Positions 1-8,841 of a stretch of DNA of 64,000 nt are shown here, piece by piece. The translations under genes and the position numbers were made by a program. This DNA is from Bradyrhizobium ivorense (GTDB taxonomy: Bacteria > Pseudomonadota > Alphaproteobacteria > Rhizobiales > Xanthobacteraceae). The stretch's first letter is position 1. Each line of letters opens with the position of its first letter. Below the pieces are notes generated by a model. That model saw only the letters and a program-made list of their open reading frames with translations, searched no databases and was not told the origin of the DNA. The stretch spans positions 1 through 64,000 of the forward strand of contig NZ_CAADFC020000014.1 in NCBI RefSeq assembly GCF_900696085.1. Direction: 5' to 3'.

Positions 1-470
1 CCCTCATAGCCCTGCGCCGCCACGATCCCGAGCTCGCTCAGCGCCGCCCGCAGCGCGTTCGCGGCCATCGTCCGCTGCCGAACCAGCAGCGCGCGGGTGC
101 CGTGAACCGCCAGCGCCGCCTGCTGCGCGACGCTCTTCACCGCCACAAAGCGCATCGTCGGCCGGCTCACCGCCTCGCAGATCGCCTCCGCGTCCCGGCC
201 ATCGTTCTTGTTGCGCTTCACATAAGGCTTCACATAGGCCGGCGGCATCAGCTTGACTTCGTGGCCGTACTTCCCGATCACCCGTGCCCAATGATGCGCG
301 CTGCCACAGGCCTCCATGCCCACCAGGCACGGCGGCAACTGCGCAAAAAACTTCTCCACGGCGGCCCGCCGAAGTTGCCGCCTCAGCACCACAGCTCCCG
401 CCGCATCAACCCCGTGAACTTGAAACACGTTCTTCGCCAAGTCCAAACCAATCGTGCTAATCTTCGTCAT
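1..470 (-). CDS. IS110-family transposase, N-terminal part (runs off window)
   Basis: The protein starts MTKISTIGLDLAKNVFQVHG at 470 and stays open to base 1, giving about 156 residues of the DEDD (RuvC-like) domain. Visible catalytic-type residues are Asp in GLD, Glu in GMEACG and the NKNDGRDAE motif typical of IS110 transposases. It is clearly related to, but not identical with, the transposase at 37802-38842: both have HGVDA, FFAQLPP, EACG, GHEVKLM and RNKNDGRDAE. The C-terminal Tnp20 domain with the catalytic serine is outside the window, so intactness cannot be judged. Confidence 0.9.
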   Translation of the reverse strand, partial: MTKISTIGLDLAKNVFQVHGVDAAGAVVLRRQLRRAAVEKFFAQLPPCLVGMEACGSAHHWARVIGKYGHEVKLMPPAYVKPYVKRNKNDGRDAEAICEAVSRPTMRFVAVKSVAQQAALAVHGTRALLVRQRTMAANALRAALSELGIVAAQGYE

Positions 471-546
471 GGACGGTCCCCTTGTCTGGTCGAATCAACA
501 TCACCAGTCTGGCACACTGATGCCGTTGGGGGCCGTCCACCCCATC
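1..546 (-). mobile_element. IS110-family (IS1111-type) insertion sequence, truncated by the window edge
   Basis: The element holds a transposase start on the minus strand and ends near 546. Its outer end carries GGGGGCCGTCCAC at 528-540 followed by CCCATC. The same 13 bases are found in the corresponding end of the complete element at 37546-38919. Directly beyond the end lies a REP-like inverted repeat (548-623), so the element seems to have inserted into a palindromic repeat. The other end is outside the window. Confidence 0.75.
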
Positions 547-547
547 T

Positions 548-623
548 TTGCGAGCGCAGCGAAGCAATCCATTCTCACCGCGCGTGAGGAGGGATGGATT
601 GCTTCGCTGCGCTCGCAATGACG
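548..623. repeat. REP-like inverted repeat (TTGCGAGCGCAGCGAAGCAATCC type)
   Basis: The left arm, TTGCGAGCGCAGCGAAGCAA followed by TCC, is matched by its reverse complement, GGATTGCTTCGCTGCGCTCG followed by CAATGACG, around a short loop. The same family occurs at 52469-52546. The left edge is cut by the IS1111-type element ending near 546: the expected CGTCA before TTGCGAG is missing. Confidence 0.8.
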
Positions 624-648
624 GGAGATCCGGGCTACGCTTTCGGGC

Positions 649-2856
649 TCACCCGACTTCCGGCATCTTGTCCAGCAGCTTGTCGAGCGTGATCGGATAG
701 TCGCGCACGCGAATGCCGGTTGCGTTGTAGACCGCGTTGGCGACCGCGGCGGCGACGCCGCAGATGCCGAGCTCGGCGACGCCCTTGGCCTTCATCGGCG
801 ACGACATCGGATCGGTCTCGTCGAGGAAGATCATCTCCTGGTGCGGGATGTCGGCATGGACCGGCACCTCGTAACCGGCGAGGTCGTGGTTGATGAACAG
901 GCCGTGCCGCTTGTCGACCACCAGATCCTCCATCAGCGCCGCACCGACGCCCATGGTCATCGCGCCGATCACCTGGCTGCGCGCCGCCTTCGGATTGAGG
1001 ATGCGGCCGGCCGCGCACACCGCGAGCATCCGCCGGACGCGAATCTCGGCGGTGTCGGCATCGACGCCGACCTCGACGAAATGCGCGCCGAAGGTCGACT
1101 GCTGATAGGTTTTGGCGAGATCGCCATATTCGATGGCGTCCTCCGCGACGATGCCGTCGCGGCCGGCGGCCTGCGCCAGCGGCACGCTGCGGTTTCCGGC
1201 GCGCACCAGTCCGTCGGTGAACTCGGCCTCGGCCGAGTTAAAGCCGAGCTTCTGCGCGATCGCCTCGCGCAGCTTGATACAGGCGGCATAGACGCCGGCG
1301 GTGGAATTGTTGCCGCCCCACTGCCCGCCGGAGCCGCAGGAGACCGGGAAGTCGGAATCGCCGAGATGAACCGCCACCTTCTCCAGCGGCACGCCCATCA
1401 TTTCGGCGGCGGTCTGCGCGATGATGGTGTAGGAGCCGGTGCCGATATCGGTCATGTCGGTCTCGACCGTCACGGTGCCCTGCTGATCGAGCCGCACCCG
1501 CGCCGCCGATTTGGTCAGGAGGTTGTTGCGGAAGGCCGCGGCAACGCCCATGCCGACCAGGAAGCGGCCGTCGCGCAGCTTGCCGGGCTCGGCATTGCGC
1601 CGGCTCCAGCCGAACCGCGCGGCGCCGTCGCTGAGACAGCGCACCAGTTGGCGCTGCGAGAAGCGCCGCTCCGGATGCTCGGGATCGACCTGGGTGTCGT
1701 TGACGATGCGCAGCGCGACCGGATCCATGCCGAGCTTCTCGGCGAGCTCGTCGATCGCGATCTCGAGCGCCATCATGCCGGAGGCTTCGCCGGGCGCGCG
1801 CATCGCGTTGCCCTCGGGCAGATCGAGCGCGGCCAGCCGCATCGCCGTCATCCGGTTGGCGCCGGCGTAGAGCAATCGGGTCTGGCTGACGGCCGTCTCC
1901 GCCTCGCCGTCCTTGACGTTGCCGGACCAGCTCTCGTGGCCGATCGCGGTGATCTTGCCGTCGCGCTCGGCGCCGATGCGGATGCGCTGGATCGTGGCCG
2001 GCCGGTGCGTGGTGTTGTTGAACATCAGCGGCCGCTGCAAGGCGATCTTGACCGGGCGCTTCGCCGCACGCGCCCCGAGCGCCGCGAGCAGCACGTCGGC
2101 GCGCAAGAACAGCTTGCCGCCGAAACCACCGCCGATATAGGGCGACACCATCCGGACCTTGTCCTTCGGGATGCGAAGCGTTTTCGCCAGATCGCCGGCA
2201 CCCCAGGCGATCATCTGGTTGGAGGTCCAGACCGTCAGTTTGTCGCCATCCCAGGCGGCGATCGAGGCGTGCGGCTCCATCATCGCGTGCCCCTGGTCGG
2301 GCGTCGTGTAGCGCGCGTCCAGTTGCACCGGCGCGGCCGCGAAAGCCGAGCCGAACTCACCGACGGCCGTGTCCGCCGGACCGCCGAATGAAGGCTTCGG
2401 CGTGATGGCACCATCAGCGGCCGCCGCGAGATCGAACTTGCCCTCGCCCTTCGCGTAGTCGATGCGGACCAGCTGCGCCGCGGCGCGTGCCTGTTCGAAG
2501 GTCTCGGCAACGACCACCGCGACAGCCTGATGATAGTGCGCGATCTCGGGGCCGCCGAGCAGCGGCGCCGCATTGCGCTCGCCCTTGTCGAGCTTGCCGG
2601 CGTTCTCGGCCGTGACGATGGCGAGCACGCCGGGCGCATCGCTAGCGGCGGCGAGATCGATCGCCTTGATCCGCCCCTTGCCGATCGCCGATCCGATCAC
2701 ATAGCCGTAGGCCTGGTTCGCCACGACATCATGCCGCTCATAGGCGTAGGGCGCGGTGCCGGTAGTCTTTTTCGGCCCGTCGATCCGGCTGGTCGGATGG
2801 CCGACCACCTTGAGCTGGTCGATCGGATTGAAGGTCGCGGGATGTTCGAAGCGCAT
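649..2856 (-). CDS. paoC: Aldehyde oxidoreductase, molybdenum-cofactor-binding subunit (PaoC-like)
   Basis: Large subunit (735 aa; E. coli PaoC is about the same) of a xanthine-oxidase-family aldehyde oxidoreductase. It oxidises aldehydes to carboxylic acids at a Mo-cytosine dinucleotide cofactor. The N-terminal hammerhead domain covers roughly residues 20-135 and the cofactor-binding domain the rest. The GVAELG motif near residue 695 supplies the probable catalytic Glu. It is third in the minus-strand order paoA-paoB-paoC, 15 bp after paoB. The maturation chaperone paoD is not next to it on the downstream side. Substrate is inferred from the family only. Confidence 0.9.
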   Translation of the reverse strand: MRFEHPATFNPIDQLKVVGHPTSRIDGPKKTTGTAPYAYERHDVVANQAYGYVIGSAIGKGRIKAIDLAAASDAPGVLAIVTAENAGKLDKGERNAAPLLGGPEIAHYHQAVAVVVAETFEQARAAAQLVRIDYAKGEGKFDLAAAADGAITPKPSFGGPADTAVGEFGSAFAAAPVQLDARYTTPDQGHAMMEPHASIAAWDGDKLTVWTSNQMIAWGAGDLAKTLRIPKDKVRMVSPYIGGGFGGKLFLRADVLLAALGARAAKRPVKIALQRPLMFNNTTHRPATIQRIRIGAERDGKITAIGHESWSGNVKDGEAETAVSQTRLLYAGANRMTAMRLAALDLPEGNAMRAPGEASGMMALEIAIDELAEKLGMDPVALRIVNDTQVDPEHPERRFSQRQLVRCLSDGAARFGWSRRNAEPGKLRDGRFLVGMGVAAAFRNNLLTKSAARVRLDQQGTVTVETDMTDIGTGSYTIIAQTAAEMMGVPLEKVAVHLGDSDFPVSCGSGGQWGGNNSTAGVYAACIKLREAIAQKLGFNSAEAEFTDGLVRAGNRSVPLAQAAGRDGIVAEDAIEYGDLAKTYQQSTFGAHFVEVGVDADTAEIRVRRMLAVCAAGRILNPKAARSQVIGAMTMGVGAALMEDLVVDKRHGLFINHDLAGYEVPVHADIPHQEMIFLDETDPMSSPMKAKGVAELGICGVAAAVANAVYNATGIRVRDYPITLDKLLDKMPEVG

Positions 2857-2871
2857 GGATTATCCCCTCCT

Positions 2872-3822
2872 CTATCCCCTTGCCTCGCGCAGCACCGCCG
2901 CCAGCGTTCGCTCGGCGAGCGGCAGCTTGAATGCATTGTCCTTTGTCGGCTTGGCATCGGCGAACAGCCGCGCGGTGACCGCCTTGGCGCCGCGCGGCAA
3001 TTCCGCGTCCGCCGCCTCGACCCGCCACGGCTTGTGCGCGACACCGCCGAGCGCAACAGAACCGGTGCCGTCGCGCTGCACGATCGCGGCCACCGACACC
3101 AGCGCAAACGCATAGGAGGCGCGGTCGCGCACCTTGCGGTAGGCCTGGGTGCCGCCGACCGGCTTTGGCAGCGTCACCGCAGTGATCAGCTCTCCTGATG
3201 CCAGCGTGGTCTCGATCTCCGGGCTGTCGCCCGGGAGCCGGTGCAACTCGGCGATCGGAATGCTGCGGGTGGCGCCATCAGGGCGCACCGTCTCCACCGT
3301 CGCGTCGAGCGCGCGCATCGCCACCGCCATGTCGCTTGGATGGGTCGCGATGCAGGCTTCGCTGGCACCGATCACCGCGTGTTGGCGGCTGAAGCCGCCG
3401 ATCGCGGCGCAGCCGCTGCCGGGCTTGCGCTTGTTGCAGGGCAGATTGGTGTCGTAGAAATAGGGACAGCGCGTCCGTTGCAGGATATTGCCGGCCGTTG
3501 TCGCCTTGTTGCGCAACTGGCCGGAGGCGCCGGCGAGCAGCGCGCGCGACAGCACGCCATAGTCGCGGCGCACCCGCGCATCGGCGGCCAGATCGGTATT
3601 GCGCACCAGCGCCCCGATCCGCAGCCCACCTTCCGGCGTCTCCTCGATCCGGTCGAGCGCAAGGCCGTTGACGTCGACCAGGTGCGTCGGCGTCTCGATC
3701 TCGAGCTTCATCAGGTCGAGCAGGTTGGTGCCGCCGGCGATGAATCTCGTGTTGGCATCGCGCGCGCCGGCCGCAGCCGCCGCGGCCGGAGACGTGGCGC
3801 GCTCATAGCTGAATGATTTCAT
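2872..3822 (-). CDS. paoB: Aldehyde oxidoreductase, FAD-binding subunit (PaoB-like)
   Basis: FAD subunit (316 aa) that carries electrons between the Fe-S and Mo subunits. The FAD-binding domain has IAGGTNLLDLMKL at residues 28-40, and the C-terminal third matches the CO-dehydrogenase flavoprotein C-terminal domain. The insert with Cys119, Cys129 and Cys138 (RCPYFYD...PCNKRKPGSGC) resembles the segment that binds an extra [4Fe-4S] cluster in E. coli PaoB. Its start codon overlaps the stop of paoA (ATGA), so the two are translationally coupled. Confidence 0.9.
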   Translation of the reverse strand: MKSFSYERATSPAAAAAAGARDANTRFIAGGTNLLDLMKLEIETPTHLVDVNGLALDRIEETPEGGLRIGALVRNTDLAADARVRRDYGVLSRALLAGASGQLRNKATTAGNILQRTRCPYFYDTNLPCNKRKPGSGCAAIGGFSRQHAVIGASEACIATHPSDMAVAMRALDATVETVRPDGATRSIPIAELHRLPGDSPEIETTLASGELITAVTLPKPVGGTQAYRKVRDRASYAFALVSVAAIVQRDGTGSVALGGVAHKPWRVEAADAELPRGAKAVTARLFADAKPTKDNAFKLPLAERTLAAVLREARG

Positions 3823-4463
3823 GCACTCCTCCCGGCGACCTCGCCGATCGCATCCGCAATGTTGGAATAGGCGCCGCAGCGGCAGATGTTGCCGCTCATG
3901 CGCTCGCGCAGCTCGGCATTGGTCAGGCGCAGCGGCGCGGTGAGATCGGCGGTCACATGGCTCGGAATCCCGGCCCTGACCTCATCCACCACAGCAACCG
4001 CCGAACAGATCTGGCCCGGCGTGCAGTAGCCGCATTGATAGCCGTCATGCTTGACGAAGGCCGCCTGCATCGGATGCATCCCGTCCGGCGTGCCCAGCCC
4101 CTCGATCGTGGTGATCTCGTCGCCCTCGTGCATCACCGCGAGCGTGAGGCAGGAATTGATCCGCCGGCCGTCGACGATGACCGTGCAGGCGCCGCACTGG
4201 CCGTGGTCAGAGCCCTTCTTGGTGCCGGTCAGATGCAGGTGCTCGCGCAGCGCATCGAGCAGCGTGGTCCTGGTATCGAGCTCGAGCTGATGGGTCTCGC
4301 CGTTCACGTCAAAGGACACTTTTGCCATTACGGGCGCTCCGATCGGGGCAGGTTGGGCAGCCGCGTACGCCGCAGGCGGCGCGACGGACGACGCAGCCAG
4401 CGAGGCGGCTCCCACAATCAACAGATGGCGCCGCGATAGTTCCAAACGTCCGGAAATTTGCAT
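3819..4463 (-). CDS. paoA: Aldehyde oxidoreductase, [2Fe-2S] subunit with Tat signal (PaoA-like)
   Basis: Iron-sulfur subunit (214 aa). The N-terminus has a twin-arginine motif (SRRHLLI, residues 10-16) and a hydrophobic stretch, so the folded heterotrimer is probably exported to the periplasm. The ferredoxin-like domain carries Cys90, Cys93 and Cys105 of the plant-type cluster. A second set follows (CGYC near 144-147, CRCG near the C-terminus) for the other cluster. The first ligand of the plant-type motif is Ser85 (KKGSDHGQCGAC) where E. coli PaoA and most relatives have Cys; one base separates the codons. First gene of the minus-strand operon. Confidence 0.9.
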   Translation of the reverse strand: MQISGRLELSRRHLLIVGAASLAASSVAPPAAYAAAQPAPIGAPVMAKVSFDVNGETHQLELDTRTTLLDALREHLHLTGTKKGSDHGQCGACTVIVDGRRINSCLTLAVMHEGDEITTIEGLGTPDGMHPMQAAFVKHDGYQCGYCTPGQICSAVAVVDEVRAGIPSHVTADLTAPLRLTNAELRERMSGNICRCGAYSNIADAIGEVAGRSA

Positions 4464-4891
4464 GCCGCGCTCTCCTGATGCGCAGCCGCGCCTGGCGGAA
4501 CCGAGCGTGATCGCCGCACGCGCCTGTCGGCTGCATCGATTGAATGCATCGGCATGGGGAATGTTTCTGCGCGGGACTTAAACAAGTCGCGAGCGGAGCG
4601 TGAGGCTGGCGCGACGCCGTAAAGCGGCATCACTCACTTTGACTTGCGCTGTTGCTCCCCGTCCGGACGGCCGCCATGCGGCAAATCGCCCAAGCCCGGC
4701 GTCTGGCCAAACTCCGCGCTCGCGACAAGGTGAATTCCGGTTAACTGCCCTGCGTGGCCGGCATGCTGGCCGGTGGGAAAAGCCGTCGGCATCATTTGGG
4801 GCTAGCGGCGGATCATGTAGGATGGCCGGCACGCGCCGGCGGCAACGATGCCGCCAGCCGACGTGTTGACCGGGTGCCTGGGGACTGGCCG
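4464..4891. other. Gene-poor intergenic region between divergent paoA and crotonase gene
   Basis: 428 bases between two divergently transcribed genes. The small reading frames here have no recognisable family or good ribosome site. The region should contain both promoters, but I could not pick a convincing -35/-10 pair. A short GC-rich inverted sequence around 4759-4775 (GCCGGCATGCTGGCCGG) is present. Confidence 0.5.
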
Positions 4892-5653
4892 ATGACTGCG
4901 CATGTCATAGTGACCGACGACGCCGCTGCTCGCGTGATCAAGCTGCGCCGGCCCGAGAAGAAGAACGCGATCACCCAGGACATGTATCGCGCGATGAGCG
5001 ACGCGATCGACACCGCGCAGAACAATCCGAAGATCCGCTGCCTGATCATCACCGGCGGCTCCGGCGTGTTCACCGCCGGCAACGATATCGAGGACCTGTT
5101 GAGCGAGGGCACCTCGAACGCCGAACCGGCGGTGGCCTCCAACCTGGTCAAATTCCTCTACTCGCTGGCCCATAACGTCAAGCCGATCATCGCCGCGGTC
5201 GACGGCGTCGCGATGGGCATCGGCACCACCATGCTGTTTCACTGCGACTACGTGCTGGCCAGCAAGACCGCGCTGTTCTCGACCCCGTTCTCCAATTTCG
5301 GCCTGGTGCCGGAGGGCGCCTCGAGCCTGCTGATGCCGCGCACCATGGGCCACCAGCTCGCCTTCGCGATGCTGGTGATGGGCCGCACCATGACCGCGGA
5401 CGACGCCCGCGTCGCCGGCTTCGTCAACACGGTGGTGGCGGCGGGCCACGCCGAGGTCGAGGCACACAAGGTGGCACGCGAGATCTGCGCGCTGCCGGCC
5501 GAGGCGGTCGCGATCTCGCGCCGGCTGATCCGGCTGCCGCCCGAGGACGTCACCCGCCGCATCGATCAGGAGAACCATCTGTTCACCGAGCGGATGCGCT
5601 CCAGCGAAGCCGTCGCCGCCTTCAAGGCGTTCATGGCGCGCACGAAGGATTGA
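4892..5653 (+). CDS. Enoyl-CoA hydratase/isomerase (crotonase) family protein
   Basis: Crotonase-fold protein of 253 aa, probably acting on an acyl-CoA in the cytoplasm. Features include LRRPEKKNAITQDMY near the N-terminus, the oxyanion-hole segments GVFTAGNDIEDLL and AAVDGVAMGIGTTMLFHCD, and FGLVPEGASSLLMPR, where the Glu is in the position of a catalytic acid. The frame is open further upstream, but MTAHVIV at 4892 is where family similarity begins. It stands alone on the plus strand, and its substrate is unknown. Confidence 0.85.
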   Translation: MTAHVIVTDDAAARVIKLRRPEKKNAITQDMYRAMSDAIDTAQNNPKIRCLIITGGSGVFTAGNDIEDLLSEGTSNAEPAVASNLVKFLYSLAHNVKPIIAAVDGVAMGIGTTMLFHCDYVLASKTALFSTPFSNFGLVPEGASSLLMPRTMGHQLAFAMLVMGRTMTADDARVAGFVNTVVAAGHAEVEAHKVAREICALPAEAVAISRRLIRLPPEDVTRRIDQENHLFTERMRSSEAVAAFKAFMARTKD

Positions 5654-5715
5654 ACGGCTGCGTCGCAAAAATGTTGTGGCGCCGCGTCATGGTCGCGTGC
5701 TCCCATGGACAGGTC

Positions 5716-7380
5716 ATGAGACATCCCCGCCTTCTCGCCCTCACCATTTGCACGCTCGCGCTCGGTGCCGGCCCCTCGCTGGCGCAGAGCGCCGCGCCGG
5801 TGGATTTGCGCATTCTCGCCATCAACGACTTCCACGGCTATCTGCGGCCGCCGCCCGGCGGCATCCGCATCAGCGATCCCGCCGACGCCACCAAGAAGAT
5901 CATGGTGCCGGCCGGTGGCGCCGAACGCGTGGCGAGCGCGGTCAAGGCGCTGCGCGAAGGACACAAGAACAACATCTTCGTTGCGGCCGGCGACCTGATC
6001 GGCGCCAGCCCGTTCCTGTCGGCGATGTTTCATGACGAGCCGACCATCGAGTCGCTGTCGATGATGGGGCTCGCGATCTCCTCGGTCGGCAATCACGAAT
6101 TCGACGAGGGCAAGGATGAGCTGCTGCGGATGCAGAACGGCGGCTGCCATCCGGTCGACCACTGCCAGGGGCCGCATCCGTTCACCGGCGCGAAATTCCG
6201 CTACCTCGCCGCCAGCACGATCGACAAGGCCACCGGCAAGCCGGTGTTTCCGCCTTACGAGATCAAGCAGTTCGACGGCATCCCGGTGGCGTTCATCGGG
6301 CTGACGCTGAAGAACACGCCGAACCTGGTGTCGCCAGCCGGCGTCGCCAGCCTGGAATTCCGCGACGAGGCCGACACCGTCAACGCGCTGATCCCGGAAT
6401 TGAAGGCGAAGGGCGTCGAGGCGATCGTGGTCTTGATCCACGAAGGCGGCTTTCCGACCGGCGACTACAATGAGTGCCCCGGCATCTCCGGACCAATCGT
6501 CGACATCGTCAAAAAGTTCGACAAGGCGGTCGACGTCGTGATCTCCGGCCATACCCATCAGGCCTATATCTGCGAGATCGACGGGCGGCTGGTCACCTCC
6601 GGCGACAAATACGGCACCCTGGTCACCGCCATCGATCTCAAGCTCGATCCGAAGACCCGCGACGTGATCAGCGCCAAGGCCGACAACACCATCGTGAAGA
6701 TCGACACCTATCACCGCGATCCCGAGCAGAGCGCGCTGCTGGAAGCCTATGACCGCCTCGCCGCGCCGATCGCCAACCGCGCCGCCGGCTCGGTCACCGA
6801 GACGCTGTCGCGCACGCCCAATGACACCGGGGAAAGCGTGCTCGGCGACATCGTCGCCGATGCGCAGCTCGCCGCGACCAGCGCCGAGCCGAACGGCGGC
6901 GCGGTGATCGCCTTCACCAATCCGGGCGGCGTGCGCACCGACATCGTCAAGCGCGATGACGGCGCGGTGACCTATGCCGACATCTTCGCCAGCCAGCCGT
7001 TCCGCAACCAGCTGGTGACGATGACGCTGACCGGCAAGCAGCTCAAGGACATGCTGGAGCAGCAATGGGCCGACCCGAAGCGGCCGCGGCCGCTGCAGGT
7101 CTCCAAGGGCTTTGCCTATGCCTGGGACGCCAGCAAGGGCGACGGCGCGCGCATCGTCGCCGCGCGGATGTCGCTCGACGGCCGGCCGATCGACCCGGCC
7201 GCGAGCTACCGCGTCACCGTCAACAACTACCTCGCCGAGGGCGGCGACGGCTTTACCGTGTTCAAGGACGGCAAGGCCCAGCAGTTCGGCATCTACGACG
7301 TCGACGCGCTCTATGCCTATTTCAAGGCCAACAGCCCGGTCGGCCCGACCGCCGGCAAGCGGATCGAGCGGATCGATTGA
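5716..7380 (+). CDS. Exported bifunctional metallophosphatase/5'-nucleotidase
   Basis: Two-domain periplasmic nucleotidase (554 aa) of the UshA/CpdB type, cleaving nucleotides to nucleosides and phosphate. The N-terminal metallophosphoesterase domain shows INDFHGYL, AGDLIGASPF, GNHEFDEG and SGHTHQAY metal-binding motifs. The C-terminal 5'-nucleotidase domain starts around residue 355 and contains TNPGGVRTDI. I chose the ATG at 5716 because it gives a clean signal peptide (MRHPRLLALTICTLALG...SLAQS). An earlier in-frame ATG at 5650 would overlap the crotonase stop. Role: probably phosphate or nucleoside scavenging. Confidence 0.9.
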   Translation: MRHPRLLALTICTLALGAGPSLAQSAAPVDLRILAINDFHGYLRPPPGGIRISDPADATKKIMVPAGGAERVASAVKALREGHKNNIFVAAGDLIGASPFLSAMFHDEPTIESLSMMGLAISSVGNHEFDEGKDELLRMQNGGCHPVDHCQGPHPFTGAKFRYLAASTIDKATGKPVFPPYEIKQFDGIPVAFIGLTLKNTPNLVSPAGVASLEFRDEADTVNALIPELKAKGVEAIVVLIHEGGFPTGDYNECPGISGPIVDIVKKFDKAVDVVISGHTHQAYICEIDGRLVTSGDKYGTLVTAIDLKLDPKTRDVISAKADNTIVKIDTYHRDPEQSALLEAYDRLAAPIANRAAGSVTETLSRTPNDTGESVLGDIVADAQLAATSAEPNGGAVIAFTNPGGVRTDIVKRDDGAVTYADIFASQPFRNQLVTMTLTGKQLKDMLEQQWADPKRPRPLQVSKGFAYAWDASKGDGARIVAARMSLDGRPIDPAASYRVTVNNYLAEGGDGFTVFKDGKAQQFGIYDVDALYAYFKANSPVGPTAGKRIERID

Positions 7381-7518
7381 GGCGCGCGGGAGGCACGTCG
7401 CCCTTGCGTGAGACAGCGGAACGAGCCGGCCGGATCAAACGCGGGCCCTTTCCGCACGGCCGGTAACGGCCTACATTGAGGCCTCCTCGCACGCGCATTT
7501 GTTGCGCCGGGAATTTGC

Positions 7519-8445
7519 ATGACACTGCTTCTGACGCATTCCGCCTGCCTCGACCACCTGACCCCACCCGGACATCCCGAACGCCCCGACCGGCTGCGCG
7601 CGGTTGCCGAGGTGCTCGGCGAGGACCGCTTCAAGGCGCTGGTGCGCGATCTCGCGCCAGAAGGTGACCTCGAACAGGTGCTGCTGTGCCACGGCGAGCA
7701 TTATGTCGGCGAGCTCCGCCACATCGCGCCGACCTCGGGCCTGATCTATATCGACGGCGACACCTCGATGTCCCCAGGCACCTGGGAAGCGGTGATGCGC
7801 GGCGTCGGCGGCGCGGTGGCCGCGACCGATGCGGTGATGCAAGGCGAGCATACCAACGCCTTCGTCGCGGTGCGCCCGCCCGGCCATCACGCCGAGAAGT
7901 CGACGCCGATGGGCTTCTGCTTCTTCGACAATGTCGCGATCGCGGCGCGCCACGCCCAGCGCAAATACGGCATCAAGCGCGCGGCGGTGATCGATTTCGA
8001 CGTCCATCACGGCAACGGCACCCAGGACATCTTCTGGGCCGATCCGACCGTGATGTACTGCTCGACGCACCAGATGCCGCTGTTTCCCGGCACCGGCGCG
8101 ATGAGCGAGCGCGGCGAGCACGACACCGTCGTCAACGCGCCGCTGGCGCCGGGCGACGGCAGCGCCAAATTCCGCTCCGCGTTCGAGAACCTGATCCTGC
8201 CGCAGCTGGAAAAGTTCTCCCCGGAACTCGTCATCATCTCCGCCGGTTTCGACGCGCACCAGCGCGATCCGCTGGCGTCGATCAACCTGAAGGGCGAGGA
8301 TTTCGGCTGGGTCACCCGCAAGGTGATGGACCTCGCCGACAAGAGCGCCGGCGGCCGCGTGGTCTCGGTGCTGGAGGGCGGCTACGACCTCGAGGGCCTG
8401 AAAGAGTCGGTGGCTTCCCACGTCACCGCATTGATGGGCGGCTGA
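7519..8445 (+). CDS. Histone deacetylase-family amidohydrolase
   Basis: Zn-dependent deacetylase-fold protein (308 aa). Bacterial members remove acetyl groups from small molecules such as acetylpolyamines, or from proteins. Catalytic motifs are complete: RPPGHHAEK, the HH pair near residue 120, DFDVHHGNGTQ with Zn-binding Asp and His, and SAGFDAH with the third Zn ligand. It begins MTLLLTHSACLDHLTPPGHPERPDRL, typical for the class. The xseB gene follows with a palindromic repeat between them. The substrate cannot be told from sequence. Confidence 0.9.
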   Translation: MTLLLTHSACLDHLTPPGHPERPDRLRAVAEVLGEDRFKALVRDLAPEGDLEQVLLCHGEHYVGELRHIAPTSGLIYIDGDTSMSPGTWEAVMRGVGGAVAATDAVMQGEHTNAFVAVRPPGHHAEKSTPMGFCFFDNVAIAARHAQRKYGIKRAAVIDFDVHHGNGTQDIFWADPTVMYCSTHQMPLFPGTGAMSERGEHDTVVNAPLAPGDGSAKFRSAFENLILPQLEKFSPELVIISAGFDAHQRDPLASINLKGEDFGWVTRKVMDLADKSAGGRVVSVLEGGYDLEGLKESVASHVTALMGG

Positions 8446-8495
8446 ATCCCCGCCACAATAAGCCCGCAAAACTTCGATTGATTCTGCGCCTTGGC

Positions 8496-8560
8496 GAGCA
8501 TGATTCCAATCAGTGGGGAACCGGTGACGGACGCATGGCGTTTGCGCCGGGATCATGCTC
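8496..8560. repeat. Palindromic GAGCATGATC...GATCATGCTC repeat (diverged copy)
   Basis: GAGCATGATTCC at one end and GGGATCATGCTC at the other form an imperfect inverted repeat just upstream of xseB. It belongs to the family also found at 17050-17190, 19554-19655 and 33625-33673. Like the 17 kb copy it contains a central GCGTTTGCGC insert. Confidence 0.7.
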
Positions 8561-8589
8561 AAACCGAAGGGCGCAGCCGGGAACACGAG

Positions 8590-8841
8590 ATGGCCGAAAC
8601 CACCCAAGCCGACGTCAAGAAGCTCTCCTTCGAACGCGCGATGGAGGAACTCGAATCGATCGTGAAGCGGCTCGAGGACGGCAAGGTCCCGCTTGAGGAA
8701 TCAGTGGCCATCTACGAACGCGGCGAGGCGCTGAAGCGGCGCTGCGAGGAATTGCTGCGCCAGGCCGAAGCGCGCGTCGACAAGATCACCACCGATGCGT
8801 CGGGCCAGCCGACCGGCACCGAACCGCTCGACGTGCAGTAG
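8590..8841 (+). CDS. xseB: Exodeoxyribonuclease VII small subunit
   Basis: Small subunit (83 aa, normal length) of exonuclease VII, which degrades single-stranded DNA from both ends. The characteristic pattern is FERAMEELESIVKRLEDGKVPLEESVAIYERGEALKRRC, a two-helix hairpin that packs against XseA. The start at 8590 (MAETTQ) is preferred; the open frame extends upstream through a palindromic repeat and is not coding. xseA is not in the window. In many proteobacteria xseB sits next to ispA and dxs. Here dxs follows after a 555-bp gap with no ispA. Confidence 0.93.
   Translation: MAETTQADVKKLSFERAMEELESIVKRLEDGKVPLEESVAIYERGEALKRRCEELLRQAEARVDKITTDASGQPTGTEPLDVQ

Noticed and set aside
841..2391. 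516-residue frame antisense to paoC
   Set aside because: Shadow frame of a clear molybdenum enzyme gene.
5566..7065. 499-residue frame antisense to the 5'-nucleotidase
   Set aside because: Shadow frame; the plus-strand protein has a signal peptide and complete metal motifs.
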